From: Ctena decussata
Taxonomy: Eukaryota > Mollusca > Bivalvia > Lucinida > Lucinidae
Length of the DNA stretch: 64,000 nt
Assembly: GCA_963989385.1 (NCBI GenBank)
Contig: OZ022500.1
Span: forward strand, 17,250,460-17,314,459
Direction of reading: 5' to 3'
This document shows, piece by piece, positions 10,501 through 25,500 of the stretch (positions are counted from its first letter, which is position 1; every line of letters begins with the position of its first letter). The notes under the pieces are model-generated. The model ran no database searches. It saw only the letters and a list, made by a program, of their open reading frames with translations, and was not told the origin of the DNA. The position numbers and the translations under genes are program-made.

Positions 10501-13500
10501 GTAAACATTAGCTGGATCTGTCCTGTTGTATTTTGCACATGGACTTATAGGTATTATCCTGTTTTGGATAAAGGAGTAGATTCTTTCCTTTAACAGTCAA
10601 CCCCAGTGGCATGGATGGCAAAAAGCTGGTGGAGTTGCTTCCCCTGAAAAACTCTTATTCAGGAATTGTCTTCAGAGCAGATACAATTTGAGGCCTATGG
10701 TGAATGCATCGAAGGATTGGTGATGGATGACTTGCAGTTTTGGGTCCTTCAGCAGAATTTCAGTCATATCACGATGATGAGAGGGTGATTATGAAGAGTG
10801 CTGTGCAGTGATGTACCATTTAGGTCCAGACAGAATCCCGCCTACAGCAGGACTCGAACCTGCAACGTATGTTCGCTAACCACTAGGGCTGCGTATCGGT
10901 CAAATTTTTCAATACGGTATTTGTATCAATACAGAATGATGGATATTCGATGTATCATTTGATCCTTTTTTTCCTATATAATCAAAATCTTAAAAAGTTC
11001 CTTCAAGAGCAGAGAATGAATACAGAAGTAGGAACATGGGCCAGACTACGTAGTTTTGGCTAATATTATTAAAAGCCTTGTCAGTGACCCTGACAATACC
11101 TGGTGACGAAACCAGAAAAAAGCATACTGTAATTTCTTACTTTTAATTGGGCAGTCGTTTCAGAGACTGATTAGTTTCAAAAGGATCCAAATAATATAAA
11201 AGACGATGAATTAGAATAATAGTCTAAATCATTCTCAAATTTTAGATTTCTCAGAATCTATCCTCTCATCTCAAAGGATGTAAATAAAATATAATCTGCA
11301 CTATGGATGATGTACGGGGAGACGTTTTACAACCGCCACACGGCACAACATCAGCTGCAGTGAGGTAAAATCAAAATCTTAAAAAGTTCCTTCAAGAACA
11401 GAGAATAGATACAGAAGTAGGAACATGGGCCAGACTAGGTAGTTTCGGCTAATAAAGCCTCATTAGTGACCCTGACAATACCTGGTGACAAAACCAGAAA
11501 AAAGCATACTGTAATTTCTTAATTTTAATTTTGCAGTTGTTTCAAAGACTGATTAGTTTCAAAAGGATCCAAATAATATAAAAGACGATGATCTAGAATA
11601 ATAGTCTAAATCGATCTCAAATTCTCAAAGGTTGTAAATACATGTAAAATATAATCTGCACTATGGATGATGTATGGGGAGACGTTTTACGGCCGGCACA
11701 CGGCACAACACCAGCTGCAGTGAGGTAAAATCAAAATCTTAAAAAATTCCTTCAAGAGCAGAGAATAAGCCTGCTTTCTAGTGTAGTATCTACACTTGTT
11801 ATATTGTAGACTAGTGCTTTGTAGATATCCTTACCTGTTGGCTTTTAGTCACTTTCTGCCTATAATATTAACCTGTTTTCTAGAGGGCTTAGTATTTTGG
11901 AATATCCATACTGTGTATTCCTTGTTGGCTGTAAGTCACCCTCCATAGCATGCTTACTTGCTTGTAACAAGCTTGTGTGGTGAGTGGTTATCTGTACTTG
12001 ACATTTATTGTTATATTTTGTGGCGGTGGGCTATCCCAAATTCTACTTGTTTATACGTGGTTTGCCTAAAAAGGCAGAAATTATACAACAACAACAACAA
12101 TGACAAAATCGGTTGAGGACTATATAGTAACATTTCAGTGTTGTGTATAAGTGTATTTACATTCATTGGAGGTGGATTATTCACAGGTGAAGGAAACTTT
12201 AACTTTAATCATAAATAAACACTTTTACCGACTATTCGGGTGCGCCGGTAAGTCAACAGCAGAACTTTACGAATGAACAACAACAACAATGGCTGACACA
12301 GACGACCAGAGACAACAAACTAACTTCCTTTGTTTGAAATGAAAAATTACTTAGAATTTATGCAAGGAAATAACAGATTTTGGGCAGCAGGAAACAGTGC
12401 GAACATCCTTAGATTGATGATTGATATTTTGTTCGGTACGTGAACATTCGATTTGGTGTATCTATCGAACCTAATTAACCAGTATACGATATAAACCGTG
12501 TACCAGTACCCAGCCCTACTAACCACTAGGCCATGTTGTTGCTTCACTCCATGTGGATGCTTCACTTAAACTTTGAACAAGTTGATTACCGTAATGCCCC
12601 AATTATTTTGGACATCCGAAAGTCGGACAATCATTGTTCCAAAATTCTTAGAAAGTGGATTTTTTACTCACATTAATGCAACCAAATGATGCTTAGTGAA
12701 TGGCAAACATTGTAGACCCTGATTAAACTGCTCATATCTGTCTGTCCAAATATTTAGGGTCATTACGGTAACTAACCGTAGATGTCACAGTGTGGCAACG
12801 AAATTGCTGGTGAAATGGGATTGGTGGAGATCCTGATCGGAGTGTGCCTTAAGAGCATGCTGATCTGAATCTACACTATTTGCACAGGGCTAGTATTTAA
12901 TGTAGGGATATTATGGTAAATATGTTTTTTCTGCAGGGATATGTGTATAACAACAAGGCACCAGTCTTCCTCAGTTGGTACAAGGCTGGAGTTTAACCAT
13001 CATGGCCACATTACCTGTAGAACACCTCAGGCCAGACAGGTAAATATCTTTGTTGTAAACTATGGTTATTAAAAGAGCACTGGAAAACTGACTCTTCATA
13101 GAGATCATCTGTTTTAGCGGCTCAGTCCTGGCTGCCACAATGGCTCGAACAGGCTTGGGACGATGAAAATTAGTTCCAGTCAAAGGCAGTTTCAGTCATC
13201 CAGGGTTGGTTTCTATATAAATTGACCTCTAGGGACACAAGAATGAGTTCCAGACAGGCAGGGTAAATGAGCCATCAGAGTTCAAACCATTGAAGTTTTC
13301 ATACTGTATTTCCTTTAGTATCTTAGTTGTAAAATGGTGTTTGATAGGCATTTATTATAGTCTTCTAAAATATATCATGGTAGGTGCTTCTACTCGCCAA
13401 GCTACCAAATGCAAAAAGTAGATATGTTTGCGTCCAAAAATATTGAGATGATAAAACTTTAGTGGCAGATAAAAATAAATAAAAGGTAAAAAATCAGTGG

Positions 13501-16500
13501 CACAGTTTTCTGAATATCATGATTGAATTAGCCAGAAGTGTCAACTAATTTACTACATGTGGATGTCACTATGTGTCTAAAACTTCCGGCTAATTTATTG
13601 TGACTCAAATTCAATTGGCCAAAAGTAGCCCAGGTGTTAAGAAAATGGTTACGAAGTGGTAATGAAAGAGTGTTTTGTTTGCTCAGATATTCTCAGTTTT
13701 TGAATTAAAACAGTAAATTTTCAGACAGGAACTACAGTGGTGATACAAAATTTGTTCTCCACTCTACCTAAATGCTACAAGAAGTTTAAATTTGAATAAA
13801 CAAATTTTATTTTCCGGTGATGTATGAAAATACCGGTGGCAGGCTGGCAAATGTTGCAGACCCTGATCAGACTGCTCCATCTGATCTGGGTCTATTCTAT
13901 TTGCTTGGTAACTTGGACAGTTGAAATATTGGCTCTAAATTTTCAGACAGGAACTACAGTTGTGATCCAGAATTTGTTCTCCACTCTACCAGTGCGGCAC
14001 AAGGAGTTTCAGCGGAATATCAAGAAGGAGTTTGCCAAGATGGTACAGGTGTTGAACTCATACTGTCTCATCAGCACTGGTGTCAGAATAACCTGTACTA
14101 ACACTACAGGAAAAGGGTGGGTTGGTGTACTGACAATTTACATCAAGGCTCAAGTGTTGCTAATGTTTGGAAAAAGTTTTATAAATGCTGATTTATTAAT
14201 AGCAAACAGAGATACCGCTTATAAAATTGTGCTGCAAATTTATAGTAGAGCAGTATATGGGATCTGATTGTTTTAGTTCCTGATCATTGCCTGTCTTTTT
14301 ACTTTTTATAGAAAGCATAAAATGAACAAGCTCAGCAGATTCCCAGATTTAATTCATGAAGCTGGTTCATTTTTTAGCTCACCTGAGCCGGAGGCTCAAA
14401 GGTGAGCTTTTAGTATGGCAATTCTCCGTAGTCCATCCGTCGTCCGTCCGTCCGCCATTTTCAAAGGTCTTCTTCTCCAAAACCGCTGGGCCAATCAAAG
14501 CCAAATTTTATATGCAGCCTCCATGGGTTGGGGGAACGAAAGTTTGTTCGCGGTATCTGGGTCACATGACCAAGATGGCCGCCACGCCCATATATGGTAA
14601 AAATCCTTCAAAAATCTTCTTCTCCAGAACTAAAAGGCCTATGACCTTGAAACTTAGTATGTAGCATCAGGCATGCCGGCCCATCATAGTTTGTACAGAT
14701 TGAAGCCAAATTTCATATGCAGCCTCCATGGGTTGGGAAAACAAAAGTTTGTTCGCGGTATCTGGGTCACATGACCAAGATGGCCGCCACGCCCATATAT
14801 GGTAAAAACCCTTCAAAAATATTCTTCTCCAGAACCAAAAGGCCTATGACCTTGAAACTTGGTATGTAGCATCGGGCATGCCGGCCCATAATAGTTTGTA
14901 CAAATCATGACCTTGCGTTGACCTTGACCTAATTTACGGTATGGTCAAGTTTGGTACGTTAGGCTTTTATATGGGAAAACGCTTAAACAGTGGATTGCTC
15001 AGAAACTATTTAATTCTAAGGTTTAATACTTGGTATACATGGTTGACTAAATGACCAGATGAAGATATTATGTCACGAAAGGTCAAGGTCATTTTGTCAG
15101 TCTATCCCATCAAGATTTTCAAACATCTTCTCCTCTGAAACCACTGGGCCGATTGAAGCCAAATTTCATATGCAGCCTCCATGGGTTGGGAAAACGAAAG
15201 TTTGTTCGCGGTATCTGGGTCACATGACCAAGATGGGGCCGCCACGCCCATAAATGGTAAAAACCCTTCAAAAATATTCTTCTCCAGAACCAAAAGGCCT
15301 ATGACCTTAAAACTTGGTATGTAGCATCGGGCATGCCGGCCCATCATAGTATGTACAAATCATGACCTTGCGTTATCATGACCTTGCGTTGACCTTGACC
15401 TAATTTACGGTATGGTCAAGTTTGGTACGTTAGGCTTTTATATTGAAAAGGCTTAAACAGTGGATTTCTCAGAAACTATTTAATTCTAAGGTTTAATACT
15501 TGGTATACATGGTTGACTAAATGACCAGATGAAGATATTATGTCACGAAAGGTCAAGGTCATTCGTCGGACCATCCGTCGTCAAGATTTTCAAACATCTT
15601 CTCCTCTGAAACCACTGGGCTGATTGAAGCCAAATTTCATATGCAGCCTCCATGGGTTGGGGAAACGAAAGTTTGTTCGCGGTATCTGGGTCACATGACC
15701 AAGATGGCCGCCATGCACATATATGGTAAAAATCCTTCAAAAATCTTCTTCTACAGAACCAAAAGGCCTATGACCTTGAAACTTGGTATGTAGCATCAGG
15801 CTTGTGGGCCCAACATATTTTATACAAATGATGACCTTGCGTTGACCTTGACCTAATTTACGGCATGGTCAACTTTGGTATGTTAGGCTTTTATATGGGC
15901 AAATGCTTAAACAGTGGATTTCTCAGAATCTATTTAAGTCTAAGGTACAATATGTTGTATACATGGTCGACTAAATGACCAGATGAAGATATCATGTCAC
16001 TGAAGGTCAAGGTCATTCCGTCGGACCATCGGTCGTCAAGATTTTCAAACATCTTCTCCCCTGAAACCACTGGGGTGATTGAAGCAAAATTACATATGGA
16101 GTCTCAGTGGGATGGGGGAACGAAAGTTTATACCCTGGGTCTGGGTCACATGACCAAGATGGCTGCCATGCCCATATATGGTAAAAAAAACTTTCAAAAA
16201 TCGTCTTCTCCAGAACCAAAAGGCGCATGACCTTGAAACTTGGTATGTAGCTTTGGGCATGCGAGCCCATCTTACTTTGTACAAATATTGACCTTGCGTT
16301 GACCTTGACCTAATTAACGACATGGTCAACGTTTGTATGTTAGGCTTTTATATGGGAAAACGCTAATATAGTGGATTTCTCAGAAACTATTTAAGTCTAA
16401 GGTACAATATGTGGTGTATATATGGTCAACTAAATGACCAGATGAAGATATTATGTCACTGAAGGTCAAGGTCATTTTGTCGGTCTGTCCGTCATCAAGA

Positions 16501-19500
16501 TTTTCAAACATCTTCTCCTCTGAAACTACTGGGGAGATTGAAGCCAAATTTCATATGGTGTCTGAGTGGGATAGGGGAACTGAAGTTTATACCCGGGGTA
16601 TGGGTCACATGACCAAGATGGCCTCCATGCCCATATATGGTAAAAACCCTTCGAAAATCTTCTTCTCCAGAACCAAAAGGCCTATGATCTTGAAACTTGG
16701 TATGTAGCATCGAGCATGCAAGCCCATCATAGTTTATACAAATAATGACTTTGCATTGGCCTTGACCTAATTTACGACATGGTCAACTTTCAGGGTGGCC
16801 ACAAGCTCTGGAAAACAGGGAAAACAGGGAAAATGATGAAAAAAAATTCCCTGCAGGGAAAAATCAGGGAATTTGAAAATTTGATGAAAATCAGGGAAAA
16901 ATCAGGGAATTTTAAAAATTCTATTTTGATAACATGAAACTTTTCAAGCAGGTAGATCTATCATGGTTACTGGTGGTTTCTTTCTGCAAAAATATATGTG
17001 CAAGTCTCCTTCTGACAACTGTATGATATACATGTACAATTTAATTTAGTCTAAGGGGTATAGTGCGAAGAATTGAATAAGCATTTTCCTTCCATAGGTT
17101 TCGAACTTTGTAATGAGCATTTATCTGAAAGCAATGATTTGTAAAAATCTTAATACAATAAAAGAGATTTTTCTGTAGTGGAAAAGCGAAAAACAATCTA
17201 AATTGAAATATGAATGTCCAGTTTGTGTGGTTACAGTCATGTGTGTTACATAATTCCGTATTGCATGCTTCTCTGAATTAGCATTGTATGCTTACCTACT
17301 TATTTTCTTGAAATTATAAAGCTATTTTTGAGCTAACAAAAAGTAGTTTTAGGAAAAAAACACTGAAAGTATTCTATGAGCAGCAAGTTTTCAGCTACAT
17401 TTATATACATGTGTTAATTTACTTTATGGTCCAAATAAAGTATAAATAATGTGTATGGTAGACTGTCAAATAGCCAAATGTTTACATCAAATGATCCTTG
17501 ATGCTAAGTTACTGACACTGTAATTTGATGAAAAATTAAGTATAATTCTATAAAGTGTTAAGTATTGTTTGTGCCTCTAAGTTCAGTTCTAAGTAATCTA
17601 TACACCAGAAATGTGTAAGTTATAGAACATTTTACACCACTAGTTTAATGTTTTGTAAGGGGATATTTTGTATTGTCTGAAGTCCTAGGGTCATCTTGTT
17701 AATAGTTTAATAGGTTTCAAATGGTCTTTTTTATTGTCTTCAGGACTCAGCTTAGGGCTCCAGAAAGGGAGAAGCTTGCTGAATATCTTTGAGAAATTTG
17801 GACCAAACTTTTTGTCTTCCCTTCTTTTCCATACATATTAGCTTGTAAATTCTCTGAACTGAAACTCAGAAGGAGGAGCATTTCTTTTTGCTCAATTACC
17901 CTCAGGCAGAGCCTTGGTCTGTGTTTGCACAACACTGCTGTTAGCTTGGAAATGGCAAAAATGTTTAGACAGTCTACCTACCATGTACCAAAAAAAAAAT
18001 AAATAAATAAATGAGTAAAATAAAAATAAGATAAGAAAAAATAAATAATTGAAAAACATTAAAACAGTAATGTTTTTCAATCATTTGGAGGTGAAGGTAT
18101 GGCTATGAGAGAAGGTTGGGGGCCATATAAATATTTGACCAATTGATTTTCGTTACCATGTAAGTAAAATGAAAATTATTAACATTATGAAGGCATTTTA
18201 TATCATAGTTTGAGGGGTTTTTTTTATAAAAAATGGAGATACTTTCTGTCATAATGACTTCAAAATAAAGGCTTTTGTGACGGTATCAGGAAATTTTATC
18301 AGGGAAAATCAAGCCAGATCAGGGAAAAATCAGGGAAAATTCAGGGAATTTGATTTCCAAAATTTTGTGGCCACCCTGACTTTGGTATGTTAGGCTTTTA
18401 TATGGGAAAACGCTTATACAGTGGATTTCTCAGAAACTATTTAAGTCTAAGGTACAATACGTGGTGTATATATGGTCAACTAAATGACCAGATGAAGCTA
18501 TTATGTCACTGAAGGTCAAGATCAGTTTGTCGGTCTGTCCGTCATCAAGATTTTCAAAACATCTTCTCCTCTGAAACCACTGGTCTGATTGAAGCGAAAT
18601 TTCATATGGAGTCTAAGTGTGATCGGGAAATAAAAGTTTGTTCTCAGGATCTTGACCAAGATGGCCGCCATGCCAGTATACGGTAAAAACCCTTCAAAAT
18701 CTTCTTCTCCAGAATCAAAAGGCGCATGACCTTGAAACTTGGTATGTAGCTTTGGGCACTCAAGCCCATCATAGTTTGTACAAATGATCGTGCGTTGACC
18801 TTGACCTAATTTATGACACTGTCAACTTTGGTACATTATGTAGGCTTTTATATGGGAAAATGCTTAAACAGTGGATTTTTCAGAAACTATTTAAGTCTTA
18901 GGTAAAATATTTGGTATATATGGTTGACTAAATGACCAGATGAAGATATTTTGTTGTTAAAGGTCAAGGTCATTCTTTGACTTTTGTACAAGGTCATTGA
19001 GATTCTGTCACCCGTCAACATTTTCAAACATCTTCTCAGAGGCCACTGGGGTCAGTTGAAGACATATTTCACATGGAGCTTCACCGGCTTAAAGGAACCA
19101 TAGTTTGTTCAGATGGTCTTGGTCACTTGACCAAGATGGCCACCATGCCCATATATGGTAAAAACTCTTCAAACGTCTTTTTCTCGAGAACCGAAAGGTC
19201 TATAACCTTGAAACTTGGTACCGGTATGTAGCATTGGGCTCTCAGGCCCATCATAGTTTATACAAATGATTACTGTATTTCATATGGAGCTTTTATACTG
19301 GGTCAAAGAAATCAAAGTTTGTTCAGATGGTCATGGTCACATGAACATGGTGGCCACCACGCCCATATATGATAAAAACCCTTCAGAAATCTTTGTCCAG
19401 AAACAAAGGCCCAGTGACCTTGTGGCTTGGTATATAGAATTGGGACTCAACATTAATCCCCAAGGGAGGGGGGTTATCTGCCCCTGCCCTGGTGCTATAT

Positions 19501-22500
19501 ACATGTATTAAAGCATTAAAATATATACCAGGACCAAGTGTCGGGTGAGCTACAGGACCATTGGTCCTCTGGTTTAACTAACTAACGCAGGGCCGTGTAG
19601 CGCAGTCGGTAGAGGCTGAGCGTCTGACTCAAACCAGAGGTCCTGGGTTCGATACCTGGTCCGGCCACATACTTTCGTTTCTCCTTCCACTGATTCAAGA
19701 AGGGCAGCTGTCAGTTGCTGGCGAAAGCATGTGCACTTAGTACTGGTTAACCGCTAAGGAGGTCTAAGCCTGCTCAGGAATAGTGTGATTAGGGTAACTG
19801 ACCGTCCGGACATGCCCATAGCTGTTCATGGTGGACGTGAAATAACAAAAACAACAACAACAACACCTAACTAACACCTCAGTGGGAAAGGGTAGGTTCA
19901 GGTTAAAGGCAATTAGTACTTTGATTCTGAATTAGCAGCAGAAGTAGATAAACTGCATTGAAAGAAGACCTGTCTTAAGTCACTGCTTTGTTAACCCTAA
20001 TTAGTTTGAGTCTGAGGGGACAAAAATTTGTTGCAAACTTGGAGAGGGTAAAAATTGTGAATACAACTACACTGCAAGTTTTTGTATTATTACAGTATCA
20101 GACATAACTGAAAGACAGTGTAAGGTGTAAATTTCATTGCAGGAACAGATCCACTGTAATTTCAACAAAAGGCAACCCAAGCCTCAGAGAGAATATTGCA
20201 AACATATTTGGACCTAAACAGGTATGTACATAGTGTTAATGGAAACTGCAGAAAACATTGCAATTGGAAATAATAGCACAGTATGAGAGAACCTGTCTGA
20301 ATGTGAATTGGTTTACCTCCATGTTTTTCCGCCATTTTTAGCTCACCTGAACAAAGGCGTAGGAAGAGCTATTGTTTTCACTCTGGCATCAGCATTTGCA
20401 CCAGGATTGGATGTTTTGTTAAAAGCAACTATTTAAGTTAGAAGGTTCATACCGTAATGTGCATATAAATTGGGACACCTAAAATTAATGAATTTTCCAT
20501 TTGGGATAAATGGAAAATTTATTATTTTATTTGTCCAAATACTTAAGCATATTAGAGTATTTGGTATATGAGTTGACTATGACTTGTTGTGTTATTGGAT
20601 GATATGTTTTCTTCATACAAGCTTTATGTACTGGAAGTGCTAAAGTGGGGGTATTGTCAGATTTTCTGACAGTGCTCATAAAAGGAGTCTTTTGATACTT
20701 TCACTGTAGTTAGATATTGGTCCAAAATTTTACAGAGTACCACCCCCACCCAGTTCAGTGACCTTGAGGTCAAGATCATGGACTTAGAAATATAGGGTTT
20801 TGCTAAATTGTTATGATGGCATAGGGTTCCTTAATGCTTGGGATGGATTTAGTTTATTCTTGAACTGATGTTAGATACTGGCTTGAGGTTTTACAAAATA
20901 CTTCCCCGGCCCCACTGTATGACCTTGAAGTCAAGGTCATTGATATAGAAGTTATCTTACAACTTTTGATTATTAATTTGCTGACAATACATGGACATAA
21001 TTGGATGAAGTTTTCTGTAAGGCAAGCCACACCACCATAGTGACCTTCAAGACAAGGTCACATTATAACAATGTTTGTGAGATGGGCAAGCACCAGTTCA
21101 GGCGAGATATACTATGATGTGACAGCTCTTGTTACAAAGGAAAGCAACTTTTGTGACTAACTATTTGCTTCCCTTGAGGATGAAGCCCTACTAAAATCGA
21201 ATAGGGTCTACTCTTCAAAGAAAGAATTTGCTCCTAAAGGAGAAATTCCTTCCTTTCATAGTTGACCCCAATTGACAAGGGAGGCAAAAATGAAAATGAC
21301 AGAGTTGCTACACCTGAAACTGACAGAAATGCTTCCCATTAAAATGTATCCATTCACCTTAAACATTATTTCTTATGAGAAGTTCTCATCATAAAAAACA
21401 AAAACATATATAATTTCTCAGAACAGTTGACTCCCATTACCACGAACACTAAAATCTCAAATAAAACACTTTTGTATCAAATATTTAGATAGGAGACATT
21501 TCCTGTTTTCCTTAACACTTTCACTCCTGTTTTCTCAAACTACTGGTATCTCAAACAACTTTTATGGGACCAGAAAATTTATTTTGAGATATCAGTAGTT
21601 TGAAATAAACTTTGGCTTTGAGATATCGAGAGTTGACAGTATGTTTCTTTGGCAGTTGCAGAGTTTGATGGAATTTCAACAGAAAAAGCCAGGTGAGGAA
21701 GTTTGTACAGAGTTTGGCGTTAAAAACCAGGAACAGTGTATTTTCAGGTATATGTTTTATTGACTTTGCAGTTGTTGTTGTGTTTTGATAAGATGTTGTA
21801 AGCATAATATACAACATTTTCATTGATATGAACAAAAGGTTCAGATAAAGGGTGGGTTCTAAGTATAATTATGAGCAGATTTTCTGGGCCAGGTTCTTCA
21901 AAGCATCTTCAGCTTTTATTGACTTTGTTAGGATTCTGAAAGTCTTACAGAACTCACAAAATCAATTGTGTTACTATTTTCGTTGAAAAGTTTTGTGGAG
22001 CTTTTGCACTTCATATTATACATTTAAAATTTTAATGGCTTGTTAACAAATGATGTCGTTAGTTTTGAACAACTGTGCCCTTTTTGTAATCCATAAAAAT
22101 GTGGTCAGTCTCTATAAGAACTGCCTCAGGGAGGTGGTCTTGTAATAGGTCACAACATATGTCTTTGAAATAAGAATATAACAGTCCATCAAAAGTGTCC
22201 ATGTAGGATAGGGAAATCTCACCGGAAGTCTCATCTTTCTAACAGAGACAAGGCTTGCCAAAACCCTTGTTGTTCAGACCTTTAGGGTCAGTTTTCTGTC
22301 ATCAATGATAAAATTCTAGTGGTGTATGAAAATTTCCAATAATGTATGGTCATTGATCTGGTGACCTGAATACGTTATTAAAATGTTTAATGTATAATAC
22401 TTGTTAAAAGTTGACTTAAAATGTTTTTTCTATAATACTTGTTAAAAATTGATTTCATTGTCAAAACAGTTCTTTAGAAAACATTGTGACATTTCCTTAT

Positions 22501-25500
22501 AGAATTGAAATAATTATTTTTGTTATTTGTTATAGATTATTTTGATTACCGCACAGTTTTCATGTAGGTTCAGACTATAACTTTACCTTGTTTGCCTTAG
22601 TCTACTCCCTCACCTCATGTAATGAAGTTCTAGCCAATACTATATTTGTGTTTACAGGTTAGATGGCTATGTTTCCAAATGTGATCATGGCAGTGGTCGC
22701 AGTAGTACAGACAGACAGTTCTTCTTTATAAATGGCAGACCATTTGATTCCACAAAGGTATGCTCTCCTTGGCAGTCATTGAGAGTTTATATGTACATGT
22801 ATACTATTAGAGAGTATGGTGAATAACAAATAGATATAAACAGATTGACTGCTATATTAATTCAGTGAGATAACATTTTCATAGTGTGTTCACAGGAAAG
22901 TTTTCTCCTGTTTTAATTTTAAATTTGTAGAGTGTAAAGGTGAAAATTTGTTTATTTATTTTGTAAAAAATTGAAATTAAAGAGTAAATACATTTCTTTA
23001 TACTACCAGGATACACATGTATGTTCACTGATCTGAGTGTTTGCCCTTTTGGAATAAGGCATAAAGCTTGGCACTCAGCTCTTCTTGATTCTTAATCCAC
23101 ATCTTTTTTCGTGCATCCAAGAATTCAGCAATTTTATATGGTGCATGGTTGTGTGCTATTGCAGAAAAAGAGCATAGCCAAAAAACTCAACGAAAATTTA
23201 TGTGGCTGCTGCTGATGTGACTTTCTGCTAATCCTACACCCACAGAAATTAAGGAATTCCACTCATGCTACTGTTTTTTGTATATTGCAGTATTGTGCTT
23301 TAGTATTGGGACACCTAGAAATACATAATTTTCCATTTGTCCCAAATAGAAAATCATTATTTTTAGATGTCCGAAAACTTAGGCACATTGCATCTTAATT
23401 TGCTTAAATATTGAAACACCTAAAACTAATCATTTTCCATTTGTGACAAATAGAAAATTAATGGTTTAAAGTGTCCCAGTACTTTAGCACTATGTGCAAA
23501 CTGTTAATTATACAAAAATGTTGACAACTTTGTTTCAGTTATCCAAGGTTGTGAATGAAGTCTATCACCAATATAACAGACACCAGTATCCCTTTGTAGT
23601 TCTCATAATCATTATGGAAAAAGGTGAGTTGCTGTTGAAAAGCCATTCAGGTGACCACTGTCATATTGATAGATTTTTTCTATAGGTGCAATAAAAGCAG
23701 TTCAAGCTGATCTCGTATAATGGCTCGTAGTGAAGTGCCGGACCTAGTGGATTGTACACCTTTCACATGGGGTCATGAGTTGGACTTTGATGTGCTGCTC
23801 GATATGTCCGATCATTTTCTTCATACTGGTTGACCAAAAAATTCAGCCAGTGAGCCCTGAGCTGGAATAAGTGATATTTGAGTGGATGTCAGTGGTTGCA
23901 GAGCCACTGAACTGCACAGGTGGTATCTTGCTTTATCATGCATATGCTGCAAAATTCACCTGATAACAGGGGTATGATAACATGATATCATGTCACTATA
24001 GAACTGCACTTGAGCGAATGCTATCAGGGGATGCCTACAGAGGTGATCTCTGAAGACGATTGGCTACATACTGAAGTTGGCAGTGATAACAAGGTTCGAT
24101 TTGTTAAATGACATCACCCCATACGTCATAAGGCTCTCGCGAAGTCAACAAGTTCAAACAAAACTGTGTTTACTTTTCTTTTGTTTGATGCTCTTTGCGT
24201 CTGAAAATATTCTACTGATGCTTAATAAATAGAAAACCATGTAAGTGTCTTTTGACATCAAGTTTATCAGGCTCGACAGAAACACATCAGACTGGCTTGG
24301 CAAGCCTCACCATTCCTACGCTGTTTCTGGTCTCGCCTGATAAACTTTGATATCAAAAGACACTAACATGGTATTCTCTTTGTATCAAAGAGGCAATATT
24401 GAACATGTGCATGCTTAGTCCAAGAGGCACTGAGATAATGTGCCTGTTGTGGCCTTGCTAAACAGCATATCTGGACAAAACAAAATAATAGTCAGAGCTC
24501 TAGATAAGAGGGAGTATTTGATGATAATTAAGGATAATTTTTTTAATTTCTCATTTAAACCATATGTTGTGACCCCACATCTGAACCGTCTCGTTGAGAC
24601 AGTTCAGATGAGGGGTCATAACATATGATTTTTTGCAGAATTAACCCTAATCCCAAATCATCACCAAATACTCCCTCTTACAGTATCCCATGGCTGCATT
24701 GCCTTGATTGTAGTTGATTTAGTATTCATAATTAACTTTCATTGCTTAAAGTATATTTAAGATAGCTTTTTTTTTTTTTTTTGTCATTGTTGTTTAAATA
24801 TGCTTTATATACTGTATTGCTGTTGTATTCCTGTATCACTATTTGTGATACTACTTGTACATTCCTGTACATTGTGTATGTAATACTTCTAGAGGGCCTC
24901 ATGGAAGATTAGCTAGTTATGCTAAATGTTGCCACCCTCTTTAAATAAAGTCTTTACTTACTTACTTACTTATCTAGACCTGTGATAGTGCACTCTTGGA
25001 CAAAGGACTAGAAATTTTACTGAGAAATATCAGTACTTTGAAATGTCATGAGCAGAATTGTAAAAGTCTTTTCATGAACTTACTTTTACATCTGAGGCCA
25101 GGAGGTGTCTTTATGGTATTAGTTTATCAGATTACAAGCCAAACATTTGCAAGGTAATCGGTTCTTTAGAGGTGGATTGTAATAAAGCAGTTTCCCTCTT
25201 TATGTCAGACTCCATCCCAGTGGGTACACAATGTTGAATCAACAGCGAATCAAGCTTGATTCAAAGTGCCATTGATTCAAGGTTGATTCATTGTTGATTC
25301 AATGAGGTGCACCTGCTGGGATCACATTACATAACATAGTTAAAATTTGCTTTCCCAAATTGAGATAACCATTTCTTCACACTAGTTGAAATTTGATAAT
25401 CCATGCAGTAAAACTGTAAGCGTCAACAATCTGTGGCATTTGCATCCGCCCATCGGGACCTGTGGAATAGATGGGCTGCCTGGTGCCTCTGCAGCAGAGC

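Noticed and set aside
13824..14267. A single 147-residue gene
   Set aside because: The frame is real only over 13947-14116, which is PMS2 exon 6; the rest is intron read-through.
19595..19668. A working tRNA gene
   Set aside because: The tRNA-like head continues into a SINE body shared with 47238-47485, has a poor anticodon arm and is flanked by a target duplication.
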